A stretch of 52,357 bases of DNA from NCBI GenBank assembly GCA_009760855.2, contig WPIO01000223.1:237501-289857 (forward strand). The letters run 5' to 3'. Source of the DNA: Cristatella mucedo (Eukaryota > Bryozoa > Phylactolaemata > Cristatellidae). The translations under genes were made by a program, and so were the position numbers. Below are positions 1-12,159 of this stretch, in pieces. How positions within the stretch are numbered: the first letter of the stretch is position 1; the number at the start of each line of letters is the position of its first letter. The notes under the pieces are model-generated. The model did no database searches, had not been told where the DNA came from, and saw only the letters and a list, made by a program, of their open reading frames with translations.

Positions 1-2099
1 GAAGGCAAAGGTCGTAGCATCCTGATAGCTTGACCACATGATGGATTTTAAGAAAATGATGCTTTACGTGCCTGGTAGCACTCCGGTCGTCGAGCTAACG
101 ATATGTTCGTAGGACCTGTGCAGCAGCAACCGCATACCACTGTTCAACCAAGAGAAACCAGCCGAGGTCAAGGCCGCTGCTGCTGCACCACCACCCGAAG
201 CTGCCCTGCGGAGGTGCGCCTCGTGCTTTGTCACGCTGGCTAGCGAAGGTAGGATGCCGGTAATGTCTCTTGCCGTTCATAATCGTGTGCTGCCTGCTGA
301 CCTGTGACAACACTGTTGCCTGCCTGTCGCTCAGTCAGCTGACCGGTGCCCCCCCCCCCAGTGGCTGAGCCAGGTGGAGGGGAGGGCAAGAGGGCAGCAT
401 CTGTTTCCTCCTGCCCCCCTCTACAGGCAGGGCAGCAATGTGAGTCGCTACCTCTTACTCCTGCTGCTTCCTACCTGCGACCATCGATGAACCAACGATG
501 CCAAGTTCGAGTCGAATGTGCGACTTTGACTTTGCGCTAATCAAGTTTCATTAATTGTTGGTCCTGCCCCACGTATAAGAAAATCTTGCTGCTTGCATAA
601 AAACCAAATGGCTGGTCTTGCCCTTTGTCTAAAATTCCTAGCTCAGCCACTGGCTGTGTCTCTTCCTCTTTACTGGGAAGCACTGCAGCCTGGCAGGAGG
701 AGCTTTGCTGGCCACGGGCCAGCTCATGCATTCCTGTTTGGTATGCCACTGCTTGCCTGCCCAGATCTAGTCAGCTTCTGTTTGTGAAGTAATTGCTTAT
801 TATTGCAGCAGCTTGGCACAGTTGCCGTGAGCGACTTACCAATGGGGCTCCAGCATGCCGACCGTCAAGTATTTCCTCTTGCCCCTTCTCCTCCTCCCGG
901 TGTGGGCACAGTATGCCCTTGTCAGCCATTGCTACCGTGACAGAGCGAGCAGACTGCAGAATGCTGCAGAGCTGCCGAAGAAGTTGCCTTATGCTCGTTC
1001 CCCTCTCCATTAAGCAAGGGTGGCCGTGCAGTCTGGCATCGATGGAAAACTCCGTGCAGTGGCTTGCACAATGACCCTGGGCAATCTGGCTCGGCGTCTT
1101 GTCGGTGGAGGTGCACAGATTCTCGGTGCGGCAGATCGTACGATTGTTGTAGTAGCACACGGGAGTTGCATGTACGAAGCAAAATAATTGGCTGCTCTGA
1201 ACCAAGCAGCAAGCACAGAAAGTGCTTGCTGCGCAGCTGGCTGATTGCACGGCGAATAACCAATAGCTGCATCCGGTTTCCTAGGTCTGAAACTCGGTGT
1301 GAGGTATGCAGGAGCAGGCACTAGCCGGCTCGCAGCAATTTAATGATATGCTATTACTATTATTTCTGTTATTATAAGTTTGACCTATTATTTCTCCTAA
1401 TTGTGTCTAGCTTCAGATATCCTGAGGATGCTTACTTCTGTCTGTATGCAAGCTTGTGCATGTCTGGGCATGCGAGTGCAGGTGCAGGCACCGGTGAACA
1501 TCTATGCTCATGGCATCACACTCGCCCACTATGTTACTTGGTGGTCAACGTCTATCTTGTTGATAGCTGCTAGTGGTTGAAAAGGCACGCTAAATCAGCC
1601 AAATTAAAACTGGCTATTCATTTCTTGCTACTGAATTATGACGGCTAGGAATCACTTATGTGATTATCTATGGTCGAGGCCAAATAAAAGCTGACACCTG
1701 GCAGCTGGCCTAGGTATTGGAGCTCTTGGCCACTATGCCTTTGATGTATTCCATGGCTGCCGTTGAACTCCTGCAATGTTCTATTGCTTTCGAATATATG
1801 TGTCTACTTTTATAAATAAGGACTTATGGTATTTAGGTATAGTTGGTCTTTCTGCCTATTTCACTTTCTGCTGCTGTCTACTTGCATTGGCACTGCAGCT
1901 ACAAGTCGCCACCCTCTATACAAGGTTCAGGCATCACCAACACTTGTCACCCGTCGGCTGAGGCTAGCACTGTTACGAACACTGCCGTTTTCGGCCTAGT
2001 TCTGTCCGGCATGGAAGCCTCAAACTTGGTTTGTCGCAGGTTCATTAGCCATGGTCAGGTCAGTATGGGCACATGATTTGATGACAGATATTATTGTGG

Positions 2100-2255
2100 A
2101 TGTGTGAATCGTACTTTGTGTTTGTATGCATGCTTGACACTTAACATGCTTCCTCTCCAGCATACGAATAGTTCCTAAGAAGAGATTTAATTCTCTTGTA
2201 GCTTTAAAAAATTGCAATCATTATTCTAGCTAGTATTAATATTATTATGGATCCA
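2100..2255 (+). mobile_element. Weak L2-A tail remnant
   Basis: ATGCATGCTTGACACTTAAC and GAGATTTAATTCTCTTGTAGC resemble the L2-A 3' UTR and hairpin, with the outer stem lost. Confidence 0.35.
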
Positions 2256-3651
2256 CCATTATTAATTAGGGCCGAGACTGTGTTTGTCTCAGCTTGTTCG
2301 TTATTCGGTTGCTTGAAGATAGGACGTTCGGTGCCAAGCGAATCGCTCGGTCTCATGCGTGAATAACTGATATTGTTTTCGACAACAGTAGCTGGCCTGC
2401 ACACGTTGTCGTCGCTGTGTCAGCCTGAGCAATGCTCGTGGTACTGCTCGACCTGTCTCCGAAGTGGTGAGCCTGTATACTGCCTCCAGCACGGGAGAGC
2501 TCAACCAATCATAGGTGAGCCTGTGTGCGGTCATTTGATCGAGATGCACGTGCAATTTTTGTATGCACACATCTTCTGAGCATGAGCACCTAGGTACGCA
2601 AGTCCGCACGAGGTGAATCGCACTCACCCGAGTTAACGAAAGTTGATGCCACCCAAATAAAAGCTTGAGGAAAAAGTGTAAGTGTCGTGCTTTTCATTAA
2701 ATAATTATTAAGTTCATTAAATTTTTATTTCATTCATTTGTTATTAAAATCACGGCACACAACATTTTTCCTCAACCTTGTATGTGTAGCTGTTATTATT
2801 TGCACACGTGTTTGTTTTTATTCTAACTTATGCCCATGAAAAGTCACGAACAATATCTGAGTGGCATTTCAAAGCTGGCCTTGGTTAGGTGACCAGTGAA
2901 AAGCTTCAGCTTTGCCAATTCTTTGTGCTTATTCTTCGCCCCCAGTCTCTCAGGCATGTTGTTGTGGTGAGACCTGTCCTTTCTTTTAACTTGTGGAAGA
3001 TGCATACTGCAGCAGCCTCTTGTGGCCTCGTCTCTTCTGCGACACGTGTGCCTCGTGTGCCGTTTCCTCCAGCTTCTTTCCTTAGAGGATCGCGATTGAT
3101 AGTCATTCAAAACAATGTCTTACTGCAAATTTCAAGTCAACCATTATTATTATGGTGGAGTCATTTAACGAAACTGGTAAATGCAGAGCACAACAGAGTA
3201 AATGTGGAGCTGAGCTACACAAATAAGGCAGCTTTCAATATGCTCAAACTCTGCTGCTCCCAGTGCAAACACTCGAAGTGCTCGTGAGGCAGCCATAGGT
3301 GATCCTAGCGTAGAGAGATGTAGGAATTCTCTCGCTGCTGGAATGATGCGGCCAACCTTCCAGCGTTTTTCTGTCCAACTTGAACTATAAGTATATATGC
3401 AAATTAAAAAATGAAATGTCCCTTCTCCCTATTTGACACTTGTTGCTGTACCTGTTTAGTGTAACTATAATTTTATTACGAAGGACTTAATGTAAGGCGA
3501 TATCAGAGACAGATTAGCAGACTCAATAATTAATGGACTAACTAAGTAACAAACTCATCTTATCATAGTGGTTTTATGTATATTATAGGGGTCCATCAAC
3601 AATTTCGCATCAATATTACTGCATTCAGCAATGTATAACTTCAGACATATG

Positions 3652-3670
3652 CATACATATATATAAATAC

Positions 3671-3703
<33 letters not shown>
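3652..3703. repeat. (AT)n microsatellite
   Basis: Nearly pure AT dinucleotides preceded by CATACATATATATAAATAC. It lies just upstream of the predicted first exon. Confidence 0.95.
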
Positions 3704-3713
<10 letters not shown>

Positions 3714-3889
3714 GTAGGATTAATGCAGATATCCAAGGTAGCGCCTGCGACCCTGGCAAGAGAGGTCACTGCCGGCTATTATATGTATAAAGGTAGCCAA
3801 TATTTTATTAAATTCATGCATACATATATTTGCGTATATCCATAGATAAGTATTGCGTGATGCACTACCATGAACGCGAAGTTTCGGTG

Positions 3890-4071
3890 ATGGACCTTCG
3901 CACAGCTGCTGTGTTGGTCATTTTTCTTCCATGGTATCTACATGGGCTTTCAGGTGGCGACAATGCATACTTCATCGCCGTGTCAGGTTGTGGGAAAGGA
4001 GCTGACGTCTTTGAGCAGGACTGCAAGCGACTTCTAGACACACTGACTGATGCTAGATTTGCGGGTATAAG
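3890..4071 (+). CDS. Exon 1 of caspase-like gene: signal peptide and first strand of the fold
   Basis: The open frame has ATGs at 3830, 3860 and 3890. I chose 3890 because it puts a signal-peptide-like stretch directly at the N-terminus: MDLRT, then a hydrophobic core AAVLVIFLPWYLHGLSG, with cleavage plausible near residues 20-22. The following residues, YFIAVSGCG...QDCKRLLDTLTDARFAGI, have the strand-helix pattern that opens caspase/metacaspase domains. A donor AAG|GTAGGC follows at 4072, leaving phase 2 (two bases, AG). The next supported exon at 10046 starts with one base (A), restoring an Arg codon and continuing the domain in register. A secretory leader is unusual for this fold. The assignment is inferred from pattern and phase; no transcript is available. 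The stretch could be a chance ORF, but the signal peptide, domain pattern, donor and phase match together make that less likely. Confidence 0.55.
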
Positions 4072-4084
4072 GTAGGCGATGTAG

Positions 4085-4590
4085 CATGTAGCTCTTGATT
4101 CTTAAAGTTCTGATGCTGACCCAACAGGCCGGCCAAGGCTTGCCTCCTTCGTACCTAGCTGAACTACTACATTAGTGTCAGCCTCGTCGTGCCCTCAGGT
4201 ACTGTATTGCCAATAAATTAGCTGTTCCATTCCTCTGCTTAAAGACCGTTGGCGACCCAAGCTTTAGCCTGAACGTCCTAGACTGTGGAGCTCAGTTCCA
4301 CAATTCTTACACAACGACAAATACTATCCTGCTGCCGACTAGGGCTCATTCTTTCCAGCGGTCCTGAGTTGCTACTTCCATGCTACTCACTACCTCAACT
4401 GCTCTCCTGACTCTGCTATGCTTTCCACTTTCTCTTTGTTTCGTGAGACGAAGTCTGTTGGCTACCGAATGCGTACCGAAAGCCGGTTAGGCTGTGAGTG
4501 CGCTATACAAAACTCTCCTGCGTAACACCAACATGGTCTTTATGACTGTGGAGTTACAGACGGAGGGAGATAGATTACATTACTAGAATG
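4085..4590 (+). mobile_element. L2-B LINE fragment, 3' end
   Basis: This matches the C-terminal coding part and 3' end of subfamily L2-B. Shared blocks are the CTTCGTACCTAGCTGA segment, CTTAAAGACCGTTGGCGA, and GCTACTTCCATGCTACTCAC. The end is GTCTTTATGACTGTGGAG and a TTACATTAC-type tail near 4575-4585. It is a 5'-truncated, stop-ridden copy. Confidence 0.75.
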
Positions 4591-4599
4591 ATGTATAAG

Positions 4600-4619
4600 T
4601 AATATTATATATATATATG

Positions 4620-4651
<32 letters not shown>
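4600..4651. repeat. (AT)n microsatellite at LINE tail
   Basis: TA-rich run immediately after the L2-B 3' tail. A second partial copy of the L2-B ending (ACATAGTCTTTATGGC, then ACATTACATTACATT) follows at 4653-4709, so the microsatellite separates two tail copies. Confidence 0.9.
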
Positions 4652-4794
4652 ACACCCACATAGTCTTTATGGCTTTTTAGAGTTAAAGACGAAGATACAT
4701 TACATTACATTGTTTCACCAGAGTGAAGTTCCCTGAACGTTACTCTGGGTTGCAGTAGCTGGCCTGGAGAGCCATTTGCTGCAATATAGCTGTG

Positions 4795-4885
4795 CTCCTT
4801 ATCTTTGCTCTGTGTTTGAGGTCCTTTACGGAAATAAAGCCTTAGAGATTTGGTTCTCCAAGGGTGCTATAAAGATGTGTGAATA
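4795..4885 (+). mobile_element. L2-A-type hairpin tail remnant
   Basis: GCCTTAGAGATTTGG-TTCTCC-AAGGGTGCTATAAAG retains the stem pattern of the L2-A 3' tail (GCCT..AGAGATT..TTCTC..GGGCGCTAT) in degraded form. Confidence 0.45.
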
Positions 4886-6384
4886 TTATCGTTGATTTAA
4901 AATACATTAAAAAAACTCACAACTGCCGTTATGTGCTTGCATCACGATAAATTTCATGTGATGCCTAATTACACACTAATTATATTCTTATGGTTTTTAT
5001 GTAGGTGAAGCTAATTTCATCATTTCGAATCCCCCATTTATAATGGGCAGTCAGCCCCACATGGTCTGATAAATAAACAATCTGTTCTGATCTCAGTGAA
5101 TTTGCTGTGGATGTAGCAAAATGTGTCTGCCAAATGCTTTCGGACTTTTGATGCCATCTCAGGAAAATAAAATTTATATCTACTTACATAAATGGAACTA
5201 AACTAAACTGGTGGGTTTACATTTCTTGCATTTAACAATATTTATATTACTGAAAAAATCAACAAGGACGGTATTAGTTATTGTGATGTATTGAATGCTA
5301 GAGTGGCTGATCAATACCATGTCTCACCGACTTTGTGTAGTGATCCACAATGAATGTAGGCACATCATATCCTGACCCATTTTAGGATTATACGACGATT
5401 CAAGTCCGGTTAGACTGTAATTTATTAGCGTTATAATGTAAAAAATACATTCCGTAAAAAATATTAATATTCTTCATTTAACACTCGACCTTTAGCCACA
5501 GCTATAAGTGCTATGCTTTGGGTAAGTACATTTAAATGTATCACTGTCCTGCTTACAAAAGAAAACTTTGCAATAATTAAGGGCCATTTTTCATACTTAT
5601 GAGGCGCAAGCGATGCCATCATACTCTTTACTATTTAGGAACAAATATAAATTAAAAGTGTTTTGCATCAATCAATTCATGCAATTAAAACAAGATATGA
5701 TGTCTTTTTTAAGCCCCGGCTCATGTTAGAGCCAATGCTGTGAGTGTTACTTTGCTGCTCATAGTGGTACCCTTCTGAGCCACTGGCTTTGTTATAACGG
5801 AACCAAAGTGATCAACTCATGGCACACCTGTAATAATAATAATGATAACCTGCCTATACAGTAGAAAGCAATGGAAAAATTTGATTTCACTTTGGAAGGT
5901 AGTCCTGAGCATCCGACGACCTAGCTGGTGAGCTGACCCTACTCTCGGCAATCTTGCAGTTCTTTCTCAATGAGCAAACACTATATGGGAAGACGGAAAC
6001 CTATTTCACGTGAGCGTTTCTGTTATCGAACGAACTTAAACCTAACATTTGATTATCTCGGTTTGAACTGGACTATCTTAGTGTTGATCAGGGCTGGTTA
6101 GTGACACTGAAGTTATTTCCGTATGTTTATATGGGACCTGTATACAGGTAATTTAGTTTAATGGTAATAAAAAATTGTCAGTGTAAGATAACAGAGGTCT
6201 TTCCATGAATCTAAAATAAGTAATAATAAAAAAATTATTCAATTCGGTTAGGATTCTTGGAGAGCTGCACTATCTCTCTTTTTAGTCACTTTAATATGCT
6301 TGAAAGGAAGCATGTAAATTGGTTAGTGATAACAAGCACAGTCTTGTCAAAGATAAACACACACAGAAGAATTAAAAAAGAAAT

Positions 6385-7300
6385 AATAATAATAGTAATA
6401 AAACACTTGATAAAGCACCCTCAGAGAACTCAATTTTTTTCTAGGCGCTTTAGCTTTGCTGCAAAGGAAACACGATAGAGTGGTGAGTGGTATCATGCTT
6501 GCTAAACAACATGAATAACCTGGCTAGGGGTGACGTGCACAGGGTGAGCATGCAAGTGTGGTTAGTGGCAACATGCAACAGTGTCAGCATGCATAAGCAC
6601 ATGAAGGACGAATCACAGGGACCCACTAAATACTGTGATAAATAGGTGAGTATTTAGTTTCTTTTTAAATGTGGTCAAGTCAGGGGATGTCGTGACGGAA
6701 GTCTAGAGTGAGTTTCAGGCTTTGGGAGCATAAGAACTAAGTGCATGGTCTCCAAAGGATTTGAGGTTTGTACGAGGTATAGGTAAACAGTTAGATTGCA
6801 AAAAGCAGATGGTACGATGCTTAGCCTGGTGGGCGAGTAGATCTGATATATATGTTTGAGAAAATCAACGAAGGGACCTAAAAGTGAGCGACAAATCAGT
6901 GAAGTCGATCTGTAGCTTGACTGGTAGCCAGTGCAAGTCGGCAAGAAGTGGTGTGTTGTGGCAACTGCGATGCTCACGACAGACAAGCCTAGCTGCAGAG
7001 GTGTGCACCAGCTATTAGCACCTGATTTCACATGCCGGTAGGCCAGCAAGCAGTGAGTTACAGAAGTCAAGACGGTATGTCACAAATGCATGGACCAACT
7101 TCGATGTGGTATCCCTGTCTAAACAAGCATGAATTTCAGCAATGTTACGTAGATGAAAATAGGCAGACTTGATTGTGTAGCTGATGTGGTCGTCAAACAA
7201 AAGGTCACTTTTGAACATGGCACCTTGATTTCGTGCAGATTCAACAGGAGATATGCTGGCAGAGCCGATTTTGAGCTATTTGACTGGGCTGAGCAAATGA
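6385..7300 (-). mobile_element. L2-A LINE, 5'-truncated copy
   Basis: The 3' tail reads on the minus strand at 6385-6460: hairpin GCGCCTAG...GAGGGTGCTTTAT, followed by TAA-type repeats. Minus-strand frames 7218-7015 and 7070-6675 give the post-RT part of the L2 ORF2. They hold DDHISYTIKSAYFHLRNIA, SKLVHAFVTYRLDFCNSLL, LGLSVVSIAVATTHHF and LPKPETHSRLPSRHPLT. The frame breaks at least once. It is truncated near 7300, where a second L2 copy begins. Confidence 0.8.
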
Positions 7301-7339
7301 TTTTAGGAACTGGTTTTGTTTTAGTTTCTTTATAAATAT

Positions 7340-9680
7340 CGTAAAGTCGAGGCATTCCATATCATAAGTAGTGAAAAGGTTTGAGGCACTCACAGCCAAC
7401 AAAGTGCAGGTATGGTATGCTAAGGATGTGAGGTTGGTTAGAGGCATAGCTGACGACATGAGTCAGAAGAGCAGGGGGCTTGATGCCAAGTTTGATCTGG
7501 TAGTATTTTGGGTTGGTATACCAGAGAAGGAGAATGAAGCGACTTAAAAGTGTGACAGAAACTTGAAATCGATGCACAGCTTAATGGGGAGCCAGTACAG
7601 GCCAGTGAGAAGTGGTGAGATTTGGCCACCTCGACACTCACGACAGACAAGCGTGCCTGCAGAGTGTTGAACTAACTGTAAGCCCCTGATTGCACAGGCT
7701 GGTAGAAAAGCAAGCAGTGAGCTGCAGAAGTCGAGACGGAACGTTAAAAATGCACGGACAAATTTGGATGTAGTATCCCTGCCTAACTAGGCCCGAATTT
7801 TAGAAATGTTATGTACCTGAAAGTAGGCAGGCTTGACTGTGGTGCATATAGGATCATCTAATGCAAGGTCATTTTAGAACAGGACACCTATATTTGGTGC
7901 GGATGGAGCAGGAGATATTCTGGCAGAGCCGTTTTTGAGCAGTAAGCTTTCCAATTTCCGAGTCACACTAGTAAGTTGGTTTTATCGTAAGTTAATTCGC
8001 TAGAAAACTCGCTGCCATCTATGTGCAGATGCCAGCAATACATGCAGCAAAGAGAGTTCGTCGATCTGAAGGGCTGGGCAGGGTCTGAGCAATGGTACAA
8101 TTCAGTGTCATCTGCATGGAAGTGAAAACCTAGATTCTGCTTGGCGATCACATCGGCAAGAAGGGGAGTATACAATGGGAAGAGAAGCAGACCGAGCACA
8201 CAATCCTGAGGTATTCCGTAATTCAGGGATTTTTTGGTTGATTGGTTTCCATTCACATCAATACTCTGGAGTCTCCCACTGAGATAGGACTTAAACCATT
8301 GTAGTGCAGTGCCAGTGATGCCCAGGCGAGATGAGAGGCACTCGAGGACTTGGTAATCAAGATTATCAGACGCTACAAAAAGATCAAGCAAAACAAGCAG
8401 AAAGCCTTTACCTACATCCGAATCCCAGAGGAGGTTGTTATAAACTCTAAGCAATACTGACTATATGGAGTGATTAGCACCAAAACCAGACTCAAACTTG
8501 CTTGCGACGTTTGAAGTTTTAATGTAAGAGTCCAGCTGATCTGCCACAACTCGTGCCAGTGTCTTCGATAGGAATGGTAGAAGGTAGACTGGGCAGAAGT
8601 TGCTCAAACTATCTTATATTGGTTTAGTGTTGCTTTCTTAGTTTGTTGCCTAACTGCAGCCTTTTAGAAAGGGGCATGGCCACGTCCTGAGGCTAAGGAC
8701 ATAAATATTTTATTAGTTGTGCATGGCAGCAGCAGATGTATGCATTGTAGATGTGGGGCAGTGGGAATAGGGTCTAGAGGATTAGTAGTCTTTTTTTTGA
8801 GTCGATGAATTTAAGGATGACATCACTCGTAGACTCCTTGAATGTATACATTGAGTTGGTGCACAGAATTGAGGGAGGGTAGCTCTATGTTGTTGTTATT
8901 GAGGAACACGAGTCCAGAAGGGATGAAGCCAGCTACCTTGGGGATTGACTCTCTCACCTTGTCTATCTTCCTGCCAAAGAAGCTACAGAAGCTATAAGCT
9001 AGATTGTCACAAGGATCACTAAGTGAGGAGCTAACATGGGAGCCGTTAAGGAGATGGTTGATCGTAGACATAAGCATTTTTGGATTTCGCATCTGTGATT
9101 CAACAGTATGTTTATCGACGCTAGACTCAGCCTTTGCTAGGATGGCTTGGTACGATCTACAGTATTTCTCCAAAGCCTGTGGATGAACAGTCAGTCATGG
9201 TCGTATGCATTTTTCTCAAGCTTTGCCTTAGTCGACGTAGTTAGTTTAATTTCTGTGGTAAACCACGGCCGGCCTGATGAGGACACAAAGATAGTTGAAC
9301 GGTGACCGTCCAGTGCTGCACACTCCTGCACAGGCGGTAAATGACAGTAAATGCTCACAAGGGTAATCATTGATATCAGCCGATTTCGAGAGGTTCAGAG
9401 TTGGCAGATTCTACTTGAGCCCGACTTCCCTGTAAGGCTGTTTGACACTGTGCCGTGCTTTGCAACTGTGCTGACAGTTTGGAGTGTTTAGTTGTAAGAC
9501 GTGACAGCAACGTACTCACTAAGTTTTAGGTTATAGTAGATGAGCTTTGCTATGTGTCACTATTCGTGCCAGAGGTTTTTTTAGGATACGTAATGCAGAG
9601 ACTTAGTGGCAGTCGTTAACGTTCTTATGATTCATTGTCGACCTTGTAATGATCTGTCTAGTATTGGCCCCTCTCAAGGA
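7340..9680 (-). mobile_element. L2-like LINE with linker and dead reverse transcriptase
   Basis: Reading on the minus strand, about 9300-9170 encodes the post-endonuclease linker (GRPWFTTEIKL...KAKLEK). Next, 9173-8823 holds a linker with SFCSFFGRKIDKVRESIP. Then 8454-7963 holds the RT core (LRVYNNLLW, RLGITGTALQWFKSYLSGRL, NLGFHFHADDTELY), and 7650-7362 repeats the C-terminal region. The catalytic box is HADD instead of YADD, and the PQGS-type motif is PQDC. Stops and frameshifts separate the blocks. Upstream of about 9400 (toward 9680) the match fades, and I cannot identify an intact endonuclease. Confidence 0.8.
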
Positions 9681-10045
9681 CTCAGAAATATGACCTTAGG
9701 CTAAGGACGTACTTCATGATGGAGAGGAAGTTTATGTGCACTGATTGATGATAGCAGTGTGCAGAGTTACAGCTGTAGTCGGTAAGCACGTGCAAATGTT
9801 ACAATCACACACGGGCCATAGTTGCTCTGCTGTCCTGAAAGGTGCCAACCCTGCTAAGGAGCAAGTTCACAGTGCCTCCCCCGAAACGTGCCTTGCCATA
9901 ATCGCCTCCTGTTTATGCTGTGCCGCGAAGAGTATCGTCGAAATCCACCCCCTGCCGGCAAATATCGGGTCGCAGAGGGTCGCCAAGGTCGCGCTCGCAA
10001 TCCGACGAACGGTCGCCGAGACAGGCTTTGCCACTTGCTTTGCAG

Positions 10046-11553
10046 ACACAACAATGCTAGAGTCATCATCGCTCCGTCTGGCGACGAGGTGCGCCACGCC
10101 CTCTTGTCGCTGAAGCTGCAGCTCGAGGAGCGAGTCGTGCGTGCCGCCGTGTCGCGAGCCTCGCGCGACCTCTGCCCCGGTCTAAAGTATCCCAAAATGC
10201 TCGAGGAGGCAGTCTGCAACGTCGGAGCTCTCGTGCAAAAGACGGCGGCAGTTACGAAGGCTCGCTGCTCCAAAGGCACCGAGGTGCAAAGGTACGAGGT
10301 ACAAAGGGCTACTACACTGGCTACTAACGAGGAAAAAATGAAACGCCTGCTTGCCACGTTGGTCGACATCGCCTGGAAAAGGACGGAGCACGTGAGCGCC
10401 GGCGAAGAGGCCGAAGGCAAAGCCGAGCAGCTGCTGGCCATGACCGACCTCTGGTCCTTCGCCTCCAAAGCCACTCCCGGCGAGCCGGGCTACGAGGGCA
10501 AGCTCGGCAAGAACGAGCTGCTGAGAGAGCGCGCCAGGCAGGCCGAGCAGCCGAAGCTGGCCAGGCTCGCCAGGCAGCCCAAGGACAGGCTCGACGACGC
10601 CAAGCAGGCCATCCGGCGCTTGGCCGATGAGTGCTTTGCCGCGCTCATCTCGTCCAGCTGTGTGCCCACCTCTGCCCTCGAGCTGCTTCTCGAGAAACGC
10701 AGCGACGTCCAGCAGGCCGTGGCGTGCCTAACTTCGTGTCTGGGCGAGAGCGCGATGGCCGAAGCCGACCGATCCATCGCCGAATCGCTGCGTCCGCTCG
10801 CCGACGGCTTCGTGTGGTACCACTACTGCGGGCACTCGACGGCGGCGGCGGGCCTGCCCGACGCCGCTCTGTCCCACGAGCTGCTCGAGGCCGCCGGCCG
10901 TCACGTGGCCAACCTCGTCGTCACGCTCGACTGCTGCCACGCTCACGCCAGCGCCCCGAAGCTGAGGTTCCACGTGGACGAGCGGGCGCCCTACTCGGGC
11001 TACGTCGTGGTGTCGTCGTGCACGGCCGCCCAGGAGTCACAGTTTGGTCTCTCGACGGCGTTCACCGAGTTTCTCGTCGGCGGCCTTCGCAGCGCCATTG
11101 ACGACTGCCGGCAGGCTTTCGATAGGGCGTTCCGTGGGCGTGCCTGCGACAAGTCGGACTGTCAGCCATGCCAAACGTACAATACTGGAATGGCTGGGGC
11201 TGCTGCGGCCGGGATCGAGTACCAGTGCGAGGCGTGCAAGTCATTGAGGCGCCACTCCGACGGCTGCCTGCAGCTCGCCGACATCTTCAAGTACGTCAAG
11301 GCTCACCTGTGCGTCGACCGCATGCGACCCGTGCTCGACTCGTCCTATGCCGAGCGCCATCTGCCGGTGGCATACTTCCTGTCGAAGCGGCCGACGTACG
11401 ACGTGCTCGTTCGGCTGCCGCCGCAAGAACCGTTGACCGACGCCGTGGAGCTCGTCGTCAGCTTGAAAGATGTGCCGGTGACCGTGGAGCAACTTAAAAT
11501 CGCCGTCCTGGCCGAGATCCTGCAGTTTATGCAGGATCAAAAGGTTCCCTTGG
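10046..11553 (+). CDS. Exon 2 of caspase/metacaspase-like (C14) protein, catalytic domain
   Basis: This is the strongest coding region in the window: a long, GC-rich open frame (9888-11606 when read without splicing). A polypyrimidine-AG acceptor (TTGCTTTGCAG) precedes 10046 and a donor GG|GTGAGC follows 11553. I treat the ORF before 10046 and after 11553 as intron. In spliced numbering, residues about 62-90 (ARVIIAPSGDEVRHALLSL) complete the second strand and helix of a caspase fold. Residues about 90-308 are a basic, helix-rich insertion. The fold then resumes with GFVWYHYCGHS, whose catalytic His candidate is at about 324 (codon at 10833). Next comes LVVTLDCCHAH, with the Cys candidate at about 358 (codon at 10935). 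The small-subunit-like part follows: GYVVVSSCTAAQESQ, AFTEFLVGGL, LQLADIFKYVKAHL and HLPVAYFLSK. The box reads DCCHAH where metacaspases usually have D-x-C-H-S-G, so the usual SG is replaced. Activity cannot be judged. The C14 fold is well supported; the substrate is unknown. Confidence 0.85.
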
Positions 11554-11944
11554 GTGAGCTATCATTTCTTTGCAAAACTCGTAGCTCGTTATTCTCGCGA
11601 ATTTGACGTAGGATATTAATCGTTTTTGCTTTTTGTTCAGCTCATCGCGGCAGAGTTTGAAATATGAGAGACTTATTTGTCGCTTTGGACGGTAATTATA
11701 CGAGCCTATTTTTGCTGTTGTAGTGAGCAAATGTAAGGTAGCCTTATCATCCTTTCACAGGTTCTATGCATTAGAAACGCACATTTCAAAGCCTCAAGGT
11801 ATTATTCCTTACAAACTTATATGATTTATCTGATCACACATCAGAACTTGTACCATTCGCTGGAATGAAGGTAAAGTCTTTGAGAGTGGTTAGTGGTCTG
11901 GTCTGAAAAATGATTTGGCAGAAGTTGCTGTTTACTTCTGAGGA

Positions 11945-12015
11945 ATGATAATAATAATAATAACAATAATACATTCGATAAAGCGCCCTCAGAGTAATCA
12001 ATCACTTTCTATGTG
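11945..12015 (-). mobile_element. L2-A tail, minus strand
   Basis: (AAT)n followed by GATAAAGCGCCCTCAGAG, then ACTTTCTATGTGCTTTA: the reverse complement of the L2-A hairpin tail. Only the 3' end is present. It lies in the intron between exons 2 and 3. Confidence 0.7.
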
Positions 12016-12159
12016 CTTTAAATCCTTGTACGAGACCCGAGTTGGACCAATCCGTGAGTTAATAGCATGATTACCTAAATGCTGATTTTGCAGTGCATTC
12101 AGGTAGTAGTAGCCAGGTATGGGCCATTAGAGACCTAAGCCTTGACGGTTGGCAGAAAA

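Noticed and set aside
771-1321. Three overlapping minus-strand ORFs (159, 116 and 103 codons)
   Set aside because: All three frames are open at once, Cys/Ser/Arg-rich, with no motif and no conserved neighbour. This is typical of chance openness.
2889-3287. 132-codon plus ORF upstream of exon 1
   Set aside because: No recognisable domain or splice context, and a competing minus ORF covers the same region.
9745-10113. 122-codon plus and 206-codon minus ORFs over the exon 2 acceptor
   Set aside because: They are shadows of the GC-rich caspase exon in other frames.
10631-11101. 156-codon Arg-rich ORF inside exon 2
   Set aside because: Shadow frame of the C14 domain; the composition is Arg/Pro/Gly-rich from GC-rich codons.
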